Source of the DNA: Alphaproteobacteria bacterium | GTDB taxonomy: Bacteria; Pseudomonadota; Alphaproteobacteria; UBA8366; GCA-2717185 | Assembly (NCBI GenBank): GCA_012103325.1 | Contig: WLWY01000008.1 | Coordinates: 186,001 to 250,000, forward strand | DNA length: 64,000 bases | Direction: 5' to 3' | Notes under the pieces: generated by a model | The model's input: the letters and a program-made list of their open reading frames with translations, nothing else | Databases searched by the model: none | Told to the model about the DNA's origin: nothing | Translations under genes and position numbers: made by a program | Shown: one piece after another, positions 45,155 to 53,088 of the stretch | How positions within the stretch are numbered: the first letter of the stretch is position 1 | Layout: every line of letters starts with the position of its first letter

Positions 45155-46800
45155 CAGCCGGGCACCTGATCGAGCAGGCCAGCCTTTTCAATCACGTCTG
45201 CACCGACGGTAAGTGCCTTCTCAGCGTCTGCCGCTTGTGCCGCCGCCTGTTCAGCCTGAGCGCGCTGTTGGCGCATTTCCGCAACCTCACGGTCACTGCG
45301 CAGGATGTTAGCCCCGTTGGCTTCATCGATCAGTTTCGCCACCTTGTCGCGGTCGACGAAATCGAGAACGCCCGGATCGCCGGTCGCCTGCGCGACGAGA
45401 CCAATTTCCTCCACCGACTTCAGCGCCGCCGCTGCCTCGATCTGCTTGCGCACCCGCTCGATAGGCGAGCGGAACTCGAAACGCATGTCTGCACCGGCTA
45501 GCATCTCTGGCATCTCGCCGAATGAGCCTGCGCGCAGCATGATGCCGAATACCCGCTCCACGATTGGCGCCAGATAGTCCGATTCCAACCGTCCGAAGAC
45601 CGGTCCGATAGTGCGCACGAACTCTTCCTTGCGCTGAATAATCTCGGTCGCAGTCATTTGCGGCCCGGCATTTGGCAAGTTCAATACGTTTCGAAAGAAC
45701 GCGGCCCAAACCTGATCGCGCGTATCGTTCTGCATTTCGCGGCCGATGGGGATACTGGCGCCGGTCTGCATCGGAAAGATCGGTTGTGCCAGGCGCTGCC
45801 CCACCGCAGCGTCCAGATCGTAGAAGGTATAGCGGCCAGGGCGCAGCTTCGACGGACCGACAATGCTGTCCGACGGCGCGAAGATCGGTGGAAGCGTGGC
45901 GTATTCGCCCGCCATCAGGATCGTCTCGCCCTGTGCCTGCAGCGTGTTGGCGTCGGGCAGCGCGATCATTGCCGGCGACCGGCCATACAGTTCCCCGCTT
46001 AGTGTATCCCAACGCGGCACGGCGAAAGGAAACTCGTGGAAGCCGCTCTCATGCAGGATCGTCTTGTCATCAACATCGATCCAGATCGACGCGAAGGGCA
46101 GATTCCGGTTGTCCTTGCGCGTGCCTTCGCGCTCGCGGCGTGGCAAAACGGCATGTACGTAGTCGAGCTTCTTGTCTGGCATCTTATCTTCGATGGCCTT
46201 GCCGGCAGTCTTGCCAAGCGTACCGCCGAGCCGATCAACGAAGAACTCCTGCGCCTGCCGCGCGGTGAATCGCCGCGTGCGATAGAGCGCGTTCACCATC
46301 CCGTCGGCATCGACCATCAAATACAGGCCAGCCAGGCTCTGGCTCGCGAAAGTCAGGCGATCCAGGTTCTGCGCTTCCCCAATGAACAGCGCACCGGTCC
46401 CCAGCACCGCCAGATCGTGATCGACCTCGCCGGAGGCCTGCTGGAAACGGGCCCGTGGATTGTAAATCGCCTTGAGCATGCGGTCGTCCACGAAGGCAAG
46501 CCAATCCTTAACCTCCTCTTCATTGTCAAGCGCGTCGTCGACAACCCGGGTCCGCACCCAGGCTTCCGTCTTCGGCTTCAGCAACCCGTCGAGCGCCCCC
46601 GCCAGACCACGGGCCGCCTGTTGCGGCGTGCCGTCATAGAGCTCTTCCGTACGGCGCTCGCCCTCCGGGCGTACGCTGGTGAAACCGAGGCGGCGCGGAA
46701 GAAAAACGCGGGCCAGACTTTCAAAATGCGAGTCCCAATTCTGCCGGTCGGACTTGAGCCGTTCCAGCCGCTCGAGCATGCGTGTCGCACGGTCACTCAT
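45154..46800 (-). CDS. head-to-tail connecting (portal) protein
   Basis: A 548-residue podoviral connector (T7 gp8-like family). Motifs include RQNWDSHFESLARVFLPRRL at the N-terminus, ELYDGTPQQAARGLAGALDG, LDHD-like EVDHDLAVLGTGALFIGEAQ, and YGRSPAMIALPDANTLQAQG. The clip/wing end contains TATEIIQRKEEFVRTIGPVF. It forms the dodecameric portal through which DNA is packaged and ejected. The terminase gene normally found upstream is absent; small phage genes stand there instead. Confidence 0.88.
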   Translation of the reverse strand: MSDRATRMLERLERLKSDRQNWDSHFESLARVFLPRRLGFTSVRPEGERRTEELYDGTPQQAARGLAGALDGLLKPKTEAWVRTRVVDDALDNEEEVKDWLAFVDDRMLKAIYNPRARFQQASGEVDHDLAVLGTGALFIGEAQNLDRLTFASQSLAGLYLMVDADGMVNALYRTRRFTARQAQEFFVDRLGGTLGKTAGKAIEDKMPDKKLDYVHAVLPRREREGTRKDNRNLPFASIWIDVDDKTILHESGFHEFPFAVPRWDTLSGELYGRSPAMIALPDANTLQAQGETILMAGEYATLPPIFAPSDSIVGPSKLRPGRYTFYDLDAAVGQRLAQPIFPMQTGASIPIGREMQNDTRDQVWAAFFRNVLNLPNAGPQMTATEIIQRKEEFVRTIGPVFGRLESDYLAPIVERVFGIMLRAGSFGEMPEMLAGADMRFEFRSPIERVRKQIEAAAALKSVEEIGLVAQATGDPGVLDFVDRDKVAKLIDEANGANILRSDREVAEMRQQRAQAEQAAAQAADAEKALTVGADVIEKAGLLDQVPG

Positions 46801-46842
46801 CGCGCACCCGTCTGATCGTCTTCAATCGTAAGATTCATGGCC

Positions 46843-47172
46843 CTACCCGTTGATGTCATTAAGAGAAACGAAGAACCGCTTGATGTTGACTGCCAACCGC
46901 GCCAGTAGCGACACGCCTCGCCCGGACACCGCAACTGTTGCGGCGGCGATTTGAACGACTTCGCTACCGATAACGGTTAGAGTCTTGCCCGCGGCGGAAA
47001 TTGCCGCGCTGTCAATCAGCATCGCCTGTATCGCGTTCAACGCATTAGCGGCGACCGATATCGTTGCGTTACCAATGACAACCGTTTCCGGTACGTTCGA
47101 TACAGGGAATAGGGCTAACGAAAAGCCGGTGGGCGCCCGATGATCGAATGGACGCCGATAAATATGGGACAC
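46843..47172 (-). CDS. hypothetical phage protein
   Basis: A 109-residue protein with a GTG start that overlaps the stop of the preceding gene (TAAGTG). It has many short beta-strand-like repeats rich in Ala, Ile and Val (VVIGNATISVAANALNAIQA, GKTLTVIGSEVVQIAAATVA). Such patterns suggest a repetitive beta fold, perhaps a head or tail surface protein. No family recognised. Confidence 0.45.
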   Translation of the reverse strand: MSHIYRRPFDHRAPTGFSLALFPVSNVPETVVIGNATISVAANALNAIQAMLIDSAAISAAGKTLTVIGSEVVQIAAATVAVSGRGVSLLARLAVNIKRFFVSLNDING

Positions 47173-47616
47173 TTACCCTAGTTCCTCGACGACGAGCTCG
47201 CATGTCAATGTCGCTGCCGTAATCGCGACGTCGGAACGAACGACGAAACGCCCGGATGGCGGAACGACTGGGCGCTGTTCAGGCGTAAACAGCTTTCGAT
47301 ACCCGGGCAGAATATTGTAACCTTCTCGATACAGAACATCGCCGGCCGTCGTATCGGCCGTCAAATTCGTCACCGCCGAGCCTCCAAACGCCGCGTCGCT
47401 CGGCTGCAATAATTTTGGTATGTACGATGTGCCCGTACCGTCGGTCGAGGCGCGCTGCAGCTGTATCGCCCCTGTGTCACTCGTCTCGGTGCTTTCTTGC
47501 GTGACGTTCACTTCATGGACGACCAGAACAGCATCAGAAGGCGCCGAAACGCGCACGAGATCTTGCGCTGCGGACACAGACACCGCATCCATAATGATTG
47601 AATACATACGTCCCAT
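47173..47616 (-). CDS. hypothetical phage protein, beta-rich
   Basis: A 147-residue protein (MGRMYSIIMDAVSVSAAQDL) with TGAIQLQRASTDGTGTSY and a C-terminal strand region (FVVRSDVAITAATLTCELVV). A TGGAGCT ribosome binding site precedes the ATG, which lies three bases after the upstream stop. Similar proteins occur as hypothetical structural proteins in tailed phages. The role is unknown. Confidence 0.55.
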   Translation of the reverse strand: MGRMYSIIMDAVSVSAAQDLVRVSAPSDAVLVVHEVNVTQESTETSDTGAIQLQRASTDGTGTSYIPKLLQPSDAAFGGSAVTNLTADTTAGDVLYREGYNILPGYRKLFTPEQRPVVPPSGRFVVRSDVAITAATLTCELVVEELG

Positions 47617-47619
47617 AGC

Positions 47620-48060
47620 CTAGCTCCAGGTGATGATGCCTGTGGCATCGAATTGCAGAGTGAGATCGCCGCCGACATTGCCCTTATCACCACCAAGATC
47701 GGCGTAAGCGATCAATGGGCTTATGGCTGCAGATGCGCCTTCTTTGTAGAGAATGGCGTAGCGAGCGTTGGCAAAGCCACTGGCGTTCTGAAGCCATGAA
47801 GCGTTGTCGGCATCGAAGGTGACTGTTCCGCTTGATTCAGTAACAACCTTATTTGCCAGCGTCTCGCCGCCGGCTGTATATCCTGTTCCCATCACTTCAT
47901 TCGTTATGTCATCGAACAGGTCGTGCAACGTATCCGAGGGCGTATAACCGCTCGCTGCCAGTGCGATTTTGAGCGTGTCGCCATCGAAATCGATGGGTGT
48001 TCCGGCAACGCCACCATCGGCCTGGGCTTCCAGCCATTTGTGATAGAGCGTCCAGGCCAT
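47620..48060 (-). CDS. hypothetical phage structural protein
   Basis: A 146-residue protein (MAWTLYHKWLEAQADGGVAG) with PIDFDGDTLKIALAASGYTP, LHDLFDDITNEVMGTGYTAG and FDATGIITWS. This pattern is common in short structural proteins of tailed phages. It is spaced two to three bases from its neighbours, so it is part of one transcript. No precise function. Confidence 0.6.
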   Translation of the reverse strand: MAWTLYHKWLEAQADGGVAGTPIDFDGDTLKIALAASGYTPSDTLHDLFDDITNEVMGTGYTAGGETLANKVVTESSGTVTFDADNASWLQNASGFANARYAILYKEGASAAISPLIAYADLGGDKGNVGGDLTLQFDATGIITWS

Positions 48061-48063
48061 GGG

Positions 48064-48309
48064 TTAGCCTCCCGTCGCTGCTGTTAAGAGGGCGGCGTGC
48101 CGGTAAAGCGCATTTTCGAGCTCGGTTATCCGGTCTTCTCGCTTCCTGCCACGCCGCTCCTTTGCCAACGCGATCCGTAAACGCGCAATCTTGGCTTCGT
48201 GAAGCGCAGCCGGCCCCGGCACCTCCTGATCGCGGCTGATCGCCTTGACCGGCTGACCCTGCACACCGACGACAGGTGCGGACATGCGTCTCGTAAACGG
48301 CCACATCAC
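48064..48309 (-). CDS. small basic phage protein
   Basis: An 81-residue, Arg- and Glu-rich protein (LRIALAKERRGRKREDRITE, LENALYRHAALLTAA) probably forming a coiled coil. It overlaps the upstream gene by four bases (ATGA-type). The function is unknown. Confidence 0.5.
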   Translation of the reverse strand: MMWPFTRRMSAPVVGVQGQPVKAISRDQEVPGPAALHEAKIARLRIALAKERRGRKREDRITELENALYRHAALLTAATGG

Positions 48310-48623
48310 GCAAGCTCCGTGATATGGAGTGTGCCGCCCGTCGTGTCCTGGATTACGGCAACGCGAGTATGCGTGCCAATGTGATAGGTCACGCGCTCGC
48401 TCGCGAGTAGGAAGAAGTCGCTCGACGTTGCTTCCACTGTACCGTCGCCGAATTTGATGAAACAGGCCATGGTCGGCCGAAGTTCAACGACTTTTACACC
48501 TGTTTCGAAATCTTGGGTTGTTCGCGCGGTTGTCCCGGTAAAGCTTCGCGCCTGGCTGGCCACTGGCGCCATGGTCTGTATCGAAGTGTTATGCGCATCG
48601 CGCGGCAATAGTGTTTGCACCAT
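48306..48623 (-). CDS. small phage protein
   Basis: A 105-residue protein (SFTGTTARTTQDFETGVKVV, FIKFGDGTVEATSSDFFLLA, RVAVIQDTTGGTLHITEL) with beta-strand character. It overlaps the next gene by four bases. Probably structural; not assigned. Confidence 0.5.
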   Translation of the reverse strand: MVQTLLPRDAHNTSIQTMAPVASQARSFTGTTARTTQDFETGVKVVELRPTMACFIKFGDGTVEATSSDFFLLASERVTYHIGTHTRVAVIQDTTGGTLHITELA

Positions 48624-48641
48624 TTCTGGCTCCTATCTTGG

Positions 48642-48926
48642 TTATTCGCGTAAAGGGCTGCGGCCCGTGCTGCTGGACGGGGTGATGGCCGAGCCTTCGA
48701 GCCCCACCCCCTGCCTTGCAGTAAGCAGTGTTACTCTTCGACCTCGGCGTTTCTTTTCTGGGTCCTCGACCAACGAAGGCGGCCGTACTCTCGATACAGG
48801 CTGTGTTTGTGCTGCCGCAGGCTGGTTCTTCTCTTCGTCATCGAATCCGAATGCGCCGAAAGCTTTCTTCGTCAACGGATCGACCGGTAGACCAAACGGC
48901 CCTTTGACCAGGAAATTGCTGCCCAT
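48642..48926 (-). CDS. small phage protein with RRGRRxTLLT motif
   Basis: A 94-residue protein with a proline-rich centre and the C-terminal motif KKRRGRRVTLLTARQGVGLE. The same motif occurs in the neighbouring 48929-49165 protein (RRGRRATILTSGQGAEGE), so the two genes are probably paralogues. Proteins with this RGR-STILT-type motif recur near the portal genes of podoviruses. The function is unknown. Confidence 0.55.
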   Translation of the reverse strand: MGSNFLVKGPFGLPVDPLTKKAFGAFGFDDEEKNQPAAAQTQPVSRVRPPSLVEDPEKKRRGRRVTLLTARQGVGLEGSAITPSSSTGRSPLRE

Positions 48927-48928
48927 AC

Positions 48929-49165
48929 CTATTGACCCAGCAGGGTTCGGGGTTGCTGCAACTGACCACCGCCGGTCGGTGAGGGCCGTCCGGTCAGCGC
49001 CTCACCCTCCGCTCCCTGCCCGCTTGTCAGGATCGTGGCGCGCCGGCCTCTGCGGCGCGCAGCCGCGAGACGTTCGCGTCGCTCCGCATCCTTAACGGCC
49101 GGATCATCCCGTTCCGGAACAGGGGGTGGTGGCGGCGGGGCCGACCCTCCAAACAAGCTGCCCAT
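48929..49165 (-). CDS. small proline-rich phage protein with RRGRRxTILT motif
   Basis: 78 residues from the ATG at 49165 (MGSLFGGSAPPPPPPVPERD), preceded by GGAGGT with good spacing. After the poly-proline run comes a charged helix (DAERRERLAAARRRGRRATI) and LTSGQGAEGEALTG. It is paralogous to the next gene at 48642-48926. It is probably a minor structural protein. Confidence 0.6.
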   Translation of the reverse strand: MGSLFGGSAPPPPPPVPERDDPAVKDAERRERLAAARRRGRRATILTSGQGAEGEALTGRPSPTGGGQLQQPRTLLGQ

Positions 49166-49242
49166 AGGCAATACCTCCATTTTGAATTTCAACGATGTCG
49201 AGATCGGGTGGATTAAGACAGCCGCAACAGCCAATCCGTGGC

Positions 49243-49602
49243 TCAGCGCTGTCGTCTTTTCAGATAGCGGTAGAGCTGATAGGGCGTGAGGACCCACGGG
49301 GCTCGCAGGCCGAGCACACGTTTGACCGCCCCCACGCAGGTGCCGAGCATGACCGGCGAGCACGGCGGCAAACCTGGCGCTGTCACCCGAAGCACGGTGA
49401 ATCCGTGCTCCTTGCGATAGAACGCCGCCAGATCGAAATCCACACCGGCAACGACTTCGAGCACAGGAACGCCATCGCGCCCGTCGAGCATGACCCAATA
49501 ACCATCATTCAGAGTGACGACGAAAACATGCCGGAAGCCCCAACGCAGGTGCCTACTGAACCAAAAGGCGCCATGATCGTGAAAGGCGACTAAAGCGTCC
49601 AT
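49243..49602 (-). CDS. phage protein, possible permuted papain-like fold
   Basis: 119 residues from the ATG at 49602 (MDALVAFHDHGAFWFSRHLR), which has GGAGGG upstream. Histidines in WGFRHVFVVTLNDGYWVMLD precede a cysteine in VMLGTCVGAVKRVLGLRAPW. This His-before-Cys order is seen in circularly permuted papain/NlpC-like enzymes. The C-terminus (LTPYQLYRYLKRRQR) resembles phage proteins found beside tail genes. The catalytic idea is tentative. It is the first gene of the phage run, just downstream of a strong terminator. Confidence 0.5.
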   Translation of the reverse strand: MDALVAFHDHGAFWFSRHLRWGFRHVFVVTLNDGYWVMLDGRDGVPVLEVVAGVDFDLAAFYRKEHGFTVLRVTAPGLPPCSPVMLGTCVGAVKRVLGLRAPWVLTPYQLYRYLKRRQR

Positions 49603-49658
49603 TAAGAGCCCTCCCAACGTAACTCGTCTGCCTCTCCAGGCAGGTGCGGCCGGACAAC

Positions 49659-49694
49659 AAAACGCCACGGGTCGTGGTAAACCCGTGGCGTTTT
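49659..49694 (-). terminator. strong rho-independent terminator between the P460 operon and the phage genes
   Basis: A perfect 14-bp stem (AAAACGCCACGGGT / ACCCGTGGCGTTTT) with an eight-base loop. The A- and T-rich feet make it bidirectional. It would end transcription of the cytochrome P460 operon. A second 8-bp hairpin (CCGGTGGC / GCCACCGG) follows at 49695-49719. Confidence 0.85.
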
Positions 49695-49756
49695 CCGGTG
49701 GCGACTGGATTGCCACCGGGTGGGGGACGTAAGGATGTATTCGGCAGCAGGTACCG

Positions 49757-50323
49757 TTAGCGCCCTGGTCCTTTTAGCGTCGGATAACCCTGGGTATAGC
49801 TAAGGTCGGTAGCCCGCACCGGTTCATGACAGGCGAGACATTCGGTCTTGTAATCCTTGGTCGTTGTCTTGTCGGGTGCATCGGCCTTGAAAAAAGCCCA
49901 GCCCCAGCCGTCACCCCAGAGAAGATTTTCGCCAAACCGACCCTTGCTGTCCTTTACCATGACGAACCAGCCAACGAGTCCGGACGCCCAGCGCACCGCG
50001 CCCGTCGTCAGATCGCCGCTCTTCGTATCGTAGAGTTCCTTTACCAGTACCGCACCGTCGGGAAACACACCGGTCTTGCGATAATGGGCAACCGTCTCAC
50101 GCTGGGAATAGACGCTATGGAATCCGATGCCCTTACCGCCATCCGCCGTATAGGTTCCCAGAAATGCCCAATCCTTCCGATAGTCGACACGCGGCACTGT
50201 AATCGTACCGTTGCTCGAAACAACGCCCGGGACAAAATCGTCTGCCACCGCGTTGCCTGCGCCCATAAGGACACAGGCAACGGCAGCAAGCCCACCCAAG
50301 GCACTAAAAACTACGATCCTCAT
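49757..50323 (-). CDS. cytochrome P460 family protein (second of pair)
   Basis: A 188-residue periplasmic c-type cytochrome. A signal peptide (MRIVVFSALGGLAAVACVLM ... ADD) precedes the P460 fold: VPRVDYRKDWAFLGTYTADG, FHSVYSQRETVAHYRKTGVF, GAVLVKELYDTKSG. The single haem motif is ECLACHEP near the C-terminus, as usual for the family. Cytochrome P460 oxidises hydroxylamine, and related proteins bind NO. It overlaps the upstream P460 gene by four bases (ATGA). A terminator lies about 60 bases downstream. Confidence 0.8.
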   Translation of the reverse strand: MRIVVFSALGGLAAVACVLMGAGNAVADDFVPGVVSSNGTITVPRVDYRKDWAFLGTYTADGGKGIGFHSVYSQRETVAHYRKTGVFPDGAVLVKELYDTKSGDLTTGAVRWASGLVGWFVMVKDSKGRFGENLLWGDGWGWAFFKADAPDKTTTKDYKTECLACHEPVRATDLSYTQGYPTLKGPGR

Positions 50324-50916
50324 GGTTTCGCCGCCCGCAGAACGGGATAGAATTGTGTAAAGACAAAGTCTTCCGCTGCATTGGCATCATGACAGGCGTT
50401 ACAAGAGTCGGTCGGGAACGCCGCCGCCGTCTTCTCATAAGGCTGCGGTTTGTGGCCGAAGGAGAAATAGGCCCAACCACCCGGCTCCTTGGCAAAGCGC
50501 TTCGTATCCTTGACGGTCAGTTCGAGGCCTTGAAATTCTCCCTGAAAGAAGCCGCGCCCGGAGACTTCCGACGACGATCCGTCCTCTTCGTTGCCGTTTT
50601 CGCTTTTTCGTACAAGAACCAGCTCTTTGACGATTTGGGTGCCTTCGGCGAACTCGCCCGTCTTGGAATAGTGGGCAAAGGCCGACGGCTCTATATAAAC
50701 GTTGTGGAACTCTGGGAACGGTGCTTCGCCCTTGTTCAAGCCATTTGGCGTCACCGGCGTTCCAACATAGATCCATTGCCGCCAATTGACGGGGATCTGC
50801 GCCTTTCCGTCAGCGGTGAATACCGCCCGATTGATGTCTTGCCCATTGGCCGATCCAAACGTCGCAGCCAGCGTAAGCGCTACAACAAACATGCTCGATA
50901 TAGTTCTTCTCAACAT
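50320..50916 (-). CDS. cytochrome P460 family protein (first of pair)
   Basis: A 198-residue secreted cytochrome with a signal peptide (SMFVVALTLAATFGSANG). Family segments are PVNWRQWIYVGTPVTPNGLN, FHNVYIEPSAFAHYSKTGEF and VKELVLVRKSEN, with the haem motif SCNACHDANAAEDFVFTQFY. It is paralogous to the next gene and translationally coupled to it. The LysR gene is divergent across a 170-base A+T-rich intergenic region (50917-51085), which probably holds both promoters. The pair suggests handling of nitrogen or small reactive compounds, but the substrate is not known. Confidence 0.8.
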   Translation of the reverse strand: MLRRTISSMFVVALTLAATFGSANGQDINRAVFTADGKAQIPVNWRQWIYVGTPVTPNGLNKGEAPFPEFHNVYIEPSAFAHYSKTGEFAEGTQIVKELVLVRKSENGNEEDGSSSEVSGRGFFQGEFQGLELTVKDTKRFAKEPGGWAYFSFGHKPQPYEKTAAAFPTDSCNACHDANAAEDFVFTQFYPVLRAAKP

Positions 50917-51085
50917 TAGTTCGCATCCTTATCCGTGATAGTGTTAGACACGACACTAACGTTATCAACTAACCTATTGTCTAATATTAATAATTCATGA
51001 TTCATAACCCACGGTTATAGGGTTGCGGTGGCGGCACACATCCTCTATGCAACAGGATCGGGCGACCGAGTCTGGAGGCTTCTCA

Positions 51086-51961
51086 ATGGAATTCCGCGAG
51101 ATCAGTTTCTTCCTCGCCTTGTGCGATGCACATAGCTTCACGAAAGCAGCAGAGGCCTGCAATGTGTCGCAGCCTGCACTTACAAAGGCCATTCAGCGGC
51201 TCGAAGAGAAGCTTGGCAATTCTTTAATTCTGCGCGGCGGCGGACGGTTTGAACTGACCGAACTGGGCCGGGTTATGCACATCCATTTCAAGCGCATCGA
51301 CGAAACCCGCAAAGCCGCGCGCCGCGCCGCTCAGGCAATTTCCGAAAACAGGCCGGAGCAGCTTGATATCGGCATCATGTGCACCGTCGGTCCCGCTCTG
51401 ATCGGTCCCGCCCTCGCCGCGTTCCAGCAGAAATACATGGATATCGAACTGCTATTGCACGATGTCACGACGTCAACAGGTTATGAACTTTTACGCGCCG
51501 GCGCGGTCGATTGCACCCTCATGGGCTGTCTTGCCCCTGTCACCGAGGAATTCACTGCCGTGCCACTGTATGCCGAGCCCATGGTCCTCGCCATGACCCC
51601 CGGCCATCCATTGGCGAGTAAAAGCGAAATCTTCTTAGCTGACCTTAATGGCAGCACTTACGCCGACCGGCTCGCCTGCGAATTTCAGAATACTTTCTTC
51701 GAGATCCTTGCGAACCGTGAACTCAACGTTCAAACGGTCATTCGGTCGGAACGCGAAGAATGGATTCAAGTCGCCGTCGCGCATGGTCACGGCCTCTCCA
51801 TCATCCCGCAACACGCCATCGTTACCCCCGGCATCATCTCCAAGCGAATCGTCGACATGAATGTCGAACGACAGGTTGAATGTATTACAATGAAGGAGCC
51901 ACCCGAATCAGAGTCCCTAAAAAGCCTGCTCGGGTTCCTGGGCGACTATCGTTGGCTTTAG
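51086..51961 (+). CDS. LysR-family transcriptional regulator
   Basis: A 291-residue LTTR. The start at 51086 (MEFREISFFLALCDAHSFTK) has GGAGG eight bases upstream. The winged helix-turn-helix is EACNVSQPALTKAIQRLEEK. The effector-binding domain has LDIGIMCTVGPALIGPALAA, VTTSTGYELLRAGAVDCTLM and a C-terminal VAVAHGHGLSIIPQHAIV. Divergent placement beside the P460 pair makes that operon its likely target. No effector can be predicted. Confidence 0.88.
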   Translation: MEFREISFFLALCDAHSFTKAAEACNVSQPALTKAIQRLEEKLGNSLILRGGGRFELTELGRVMHIHFKRIDETRKAARRAAQAISENRPEQLDIGIMCTVGPALIGPALAAFQQKYMDIELLLHDVTTSTGYELLRAGAVDCTLMGCLAPVTEEFTAVPLYAEPMVLAMTPGHPLASKSEIFLADLNGSTYADRLACEFQNTFFEILANRELNVQTVIRSEREEWIQVAVAHGHGLSIIPQHAIVTPGIISKRIVDMNVERQVECITMKEPPESESLKSLLGFLGDYRWL

Positions 51962-51972
51962 ATGTCGAAGAA

Positions 51973-52200
51973 TTACCAAAGAAAATATTTGCCGTTGCTC
52001 CGTTCCCGCGCACGTTTTAGGCACACCAGATCCTTGACCGTCGCAAAGCGCTTTCCGTTCTCCGCACGCCGATCCTTGACCATAGGAAGCGTATACATCG
52101 GCGCCTTTGGCCCGAGGGCGAGAGCCGTTTTATCGAAACCTGCCCGCTCGGGCATGGCGCCAGATTCCCAGGGCCAGCGGCCCGATACCGATTCCACCAT
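51973..52200 (-). CDS. small hypothetical protein
   Basis: 75 residues starting MVESVSGRWPWESGAMPERA at 52200, with GGGGAG eight bases upstream. The rest (GFDKTALALGPKAPMYTLPM, KDRRAENGKRFATVKDLVCL) looks protein-like and basic. It converges with the LysR gene, ending 11 bases from its stop. No family recognised. Confidence 0.5.
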   Translation of the reverse strand: MVESVSGRWPWESGAMPERAGFDKTALALGPKAPMYTLPMVKDRRAENGKRFATVKDLVCLKRARERSNGKYFLW

Positions 52201-52337
52201 GCAATGACTCCCCTATGTACCAAACATCGTGTGCCGCCTCCCATTGAATTAATCTTGTCCCTCCCCCGCATATCGGTTGATACGAAACCGGGCGAACCCC
52301 TATAAAGAGTTCATTCAATACAATTTTGTGACACCCC

Positions 52338-53013
52338 ATGGAGTTGATGTACGACGCTCGCGAGTCTGTTGATAGCCGTGCAGAATTGTCACCGGTTTGG
52401 TGGCTCTATCTGCCGCTCGGCGTCGGCATCCTGCTCATTGCGTTGGCGCAGCTTGCGCCACAGTTCTACAGCACGTGGCTGGATAACGAACGCAGCCCAA
52501 TTGAGCTGATGCACACACTAATCCCGGCCGCAGCACTTGTTGTTGCGATACGGTCGTTGCGCCTGCCCGCGCTTTCCGCCTTGCCATTGCTCCGGGTCTG
52601 GATCTGCATCGCCGCTGTCGGTTGTTTCTATATCGCCGGCGAAGAAATGAGCTGGGGCCAGCATCTAGCGGGCTGGGCCGCCCCGGAATACTGGGCAACG
52701 ATCAACGATCAGAAGGAAACCAACCTGCACAACGTCAGCAGTTGGTTTGACCAGAAGCCCCGTATGCTGCTCCAAATTGGCGTCATCGTCGGCGGCCTGA
52801 TAATTCCAGTCTACGCACGATTTCGCCCGGAAATCCGAGCGCACCGCTGGTCCATCATCCTGCCCCCGGGGCTTTGCTTCCCGACCGCGTTCATGGCCGA
52901 ACTCGCCGACGGTACGGAAGATCTGATTGAGTATCTGGAAATCCCCTGGGTCCTTTTCTACCGCGCCAGCGAGGTGCAGGAGACCTTCTTCTACTGGTTC
53001 ATTCTCCTGTACC
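52338..53013 (+). pseudogene. membrane protein truncated at its C-terminus by IS66 copy 3
   Basis: An integral membrane protein of about 225 native residues. Hydrophobic spans are PVWWLYLPLGVGILLIALAQ, ELMHTLIPAAALVVAI, LLRVWICIAAVGCFYIAGEE, MLLQIGVIVGGLIIPVYARF and a last one around ETFFYWFILLYR. The conserved-looking GEEMSWGQHLAGWAAPEYW lies in the middle. The IS begins at 53014; the frame stops at 53030 after a few IS-encoded residues (KRPA), so the native C-terminus is lost. The family is unassigned. The loss may be small enough to leave some function. Confidence 0.6.
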
Positions 53014-53058
53014 GTAAGCGTCCGGCCTGACCGCTCTGCCGTGCAGAAGAAGTGAGGT

Positions 53059-53088
53059 TTAGTGTCCACTTGTTTAGGTGGACACTAA
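53059..53088 (+). promoter_or_regulatory. hairpin over the IS66 tnpA start codon
   Basis: TTAGTGTCCAC and GTGGACACTAA form a perfect 11-bp stem with an eight-base loop. The GTG start of tnpA is the first triplet of the right arm. The same hairpin occurs in copies 1 and 2. It would block initiation when the RNA is folded. Confidence 0.6.

Larger units (their letters stand above)
27758..49700 (-). mobile_element. decaying podovirus-like prophage structural module
   Basis: A minus-strand run of virion genes resembling BPP-1/T7-like podoviruses: small leading proteins, head-tail connector, Bbp19-like protein, scaffold, a large probable virion protein, capsid, gp11 and gp12-like tail tubular proteins, gp13-like and gp14-like proteins, tail fibre. 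A plus-strand block at 37.0-41.5 kb interrupts it. No terminase, polymerase, integrase, repressor or lysis gene was recognised within it. The limits are approximate. Confidence 0.8.
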
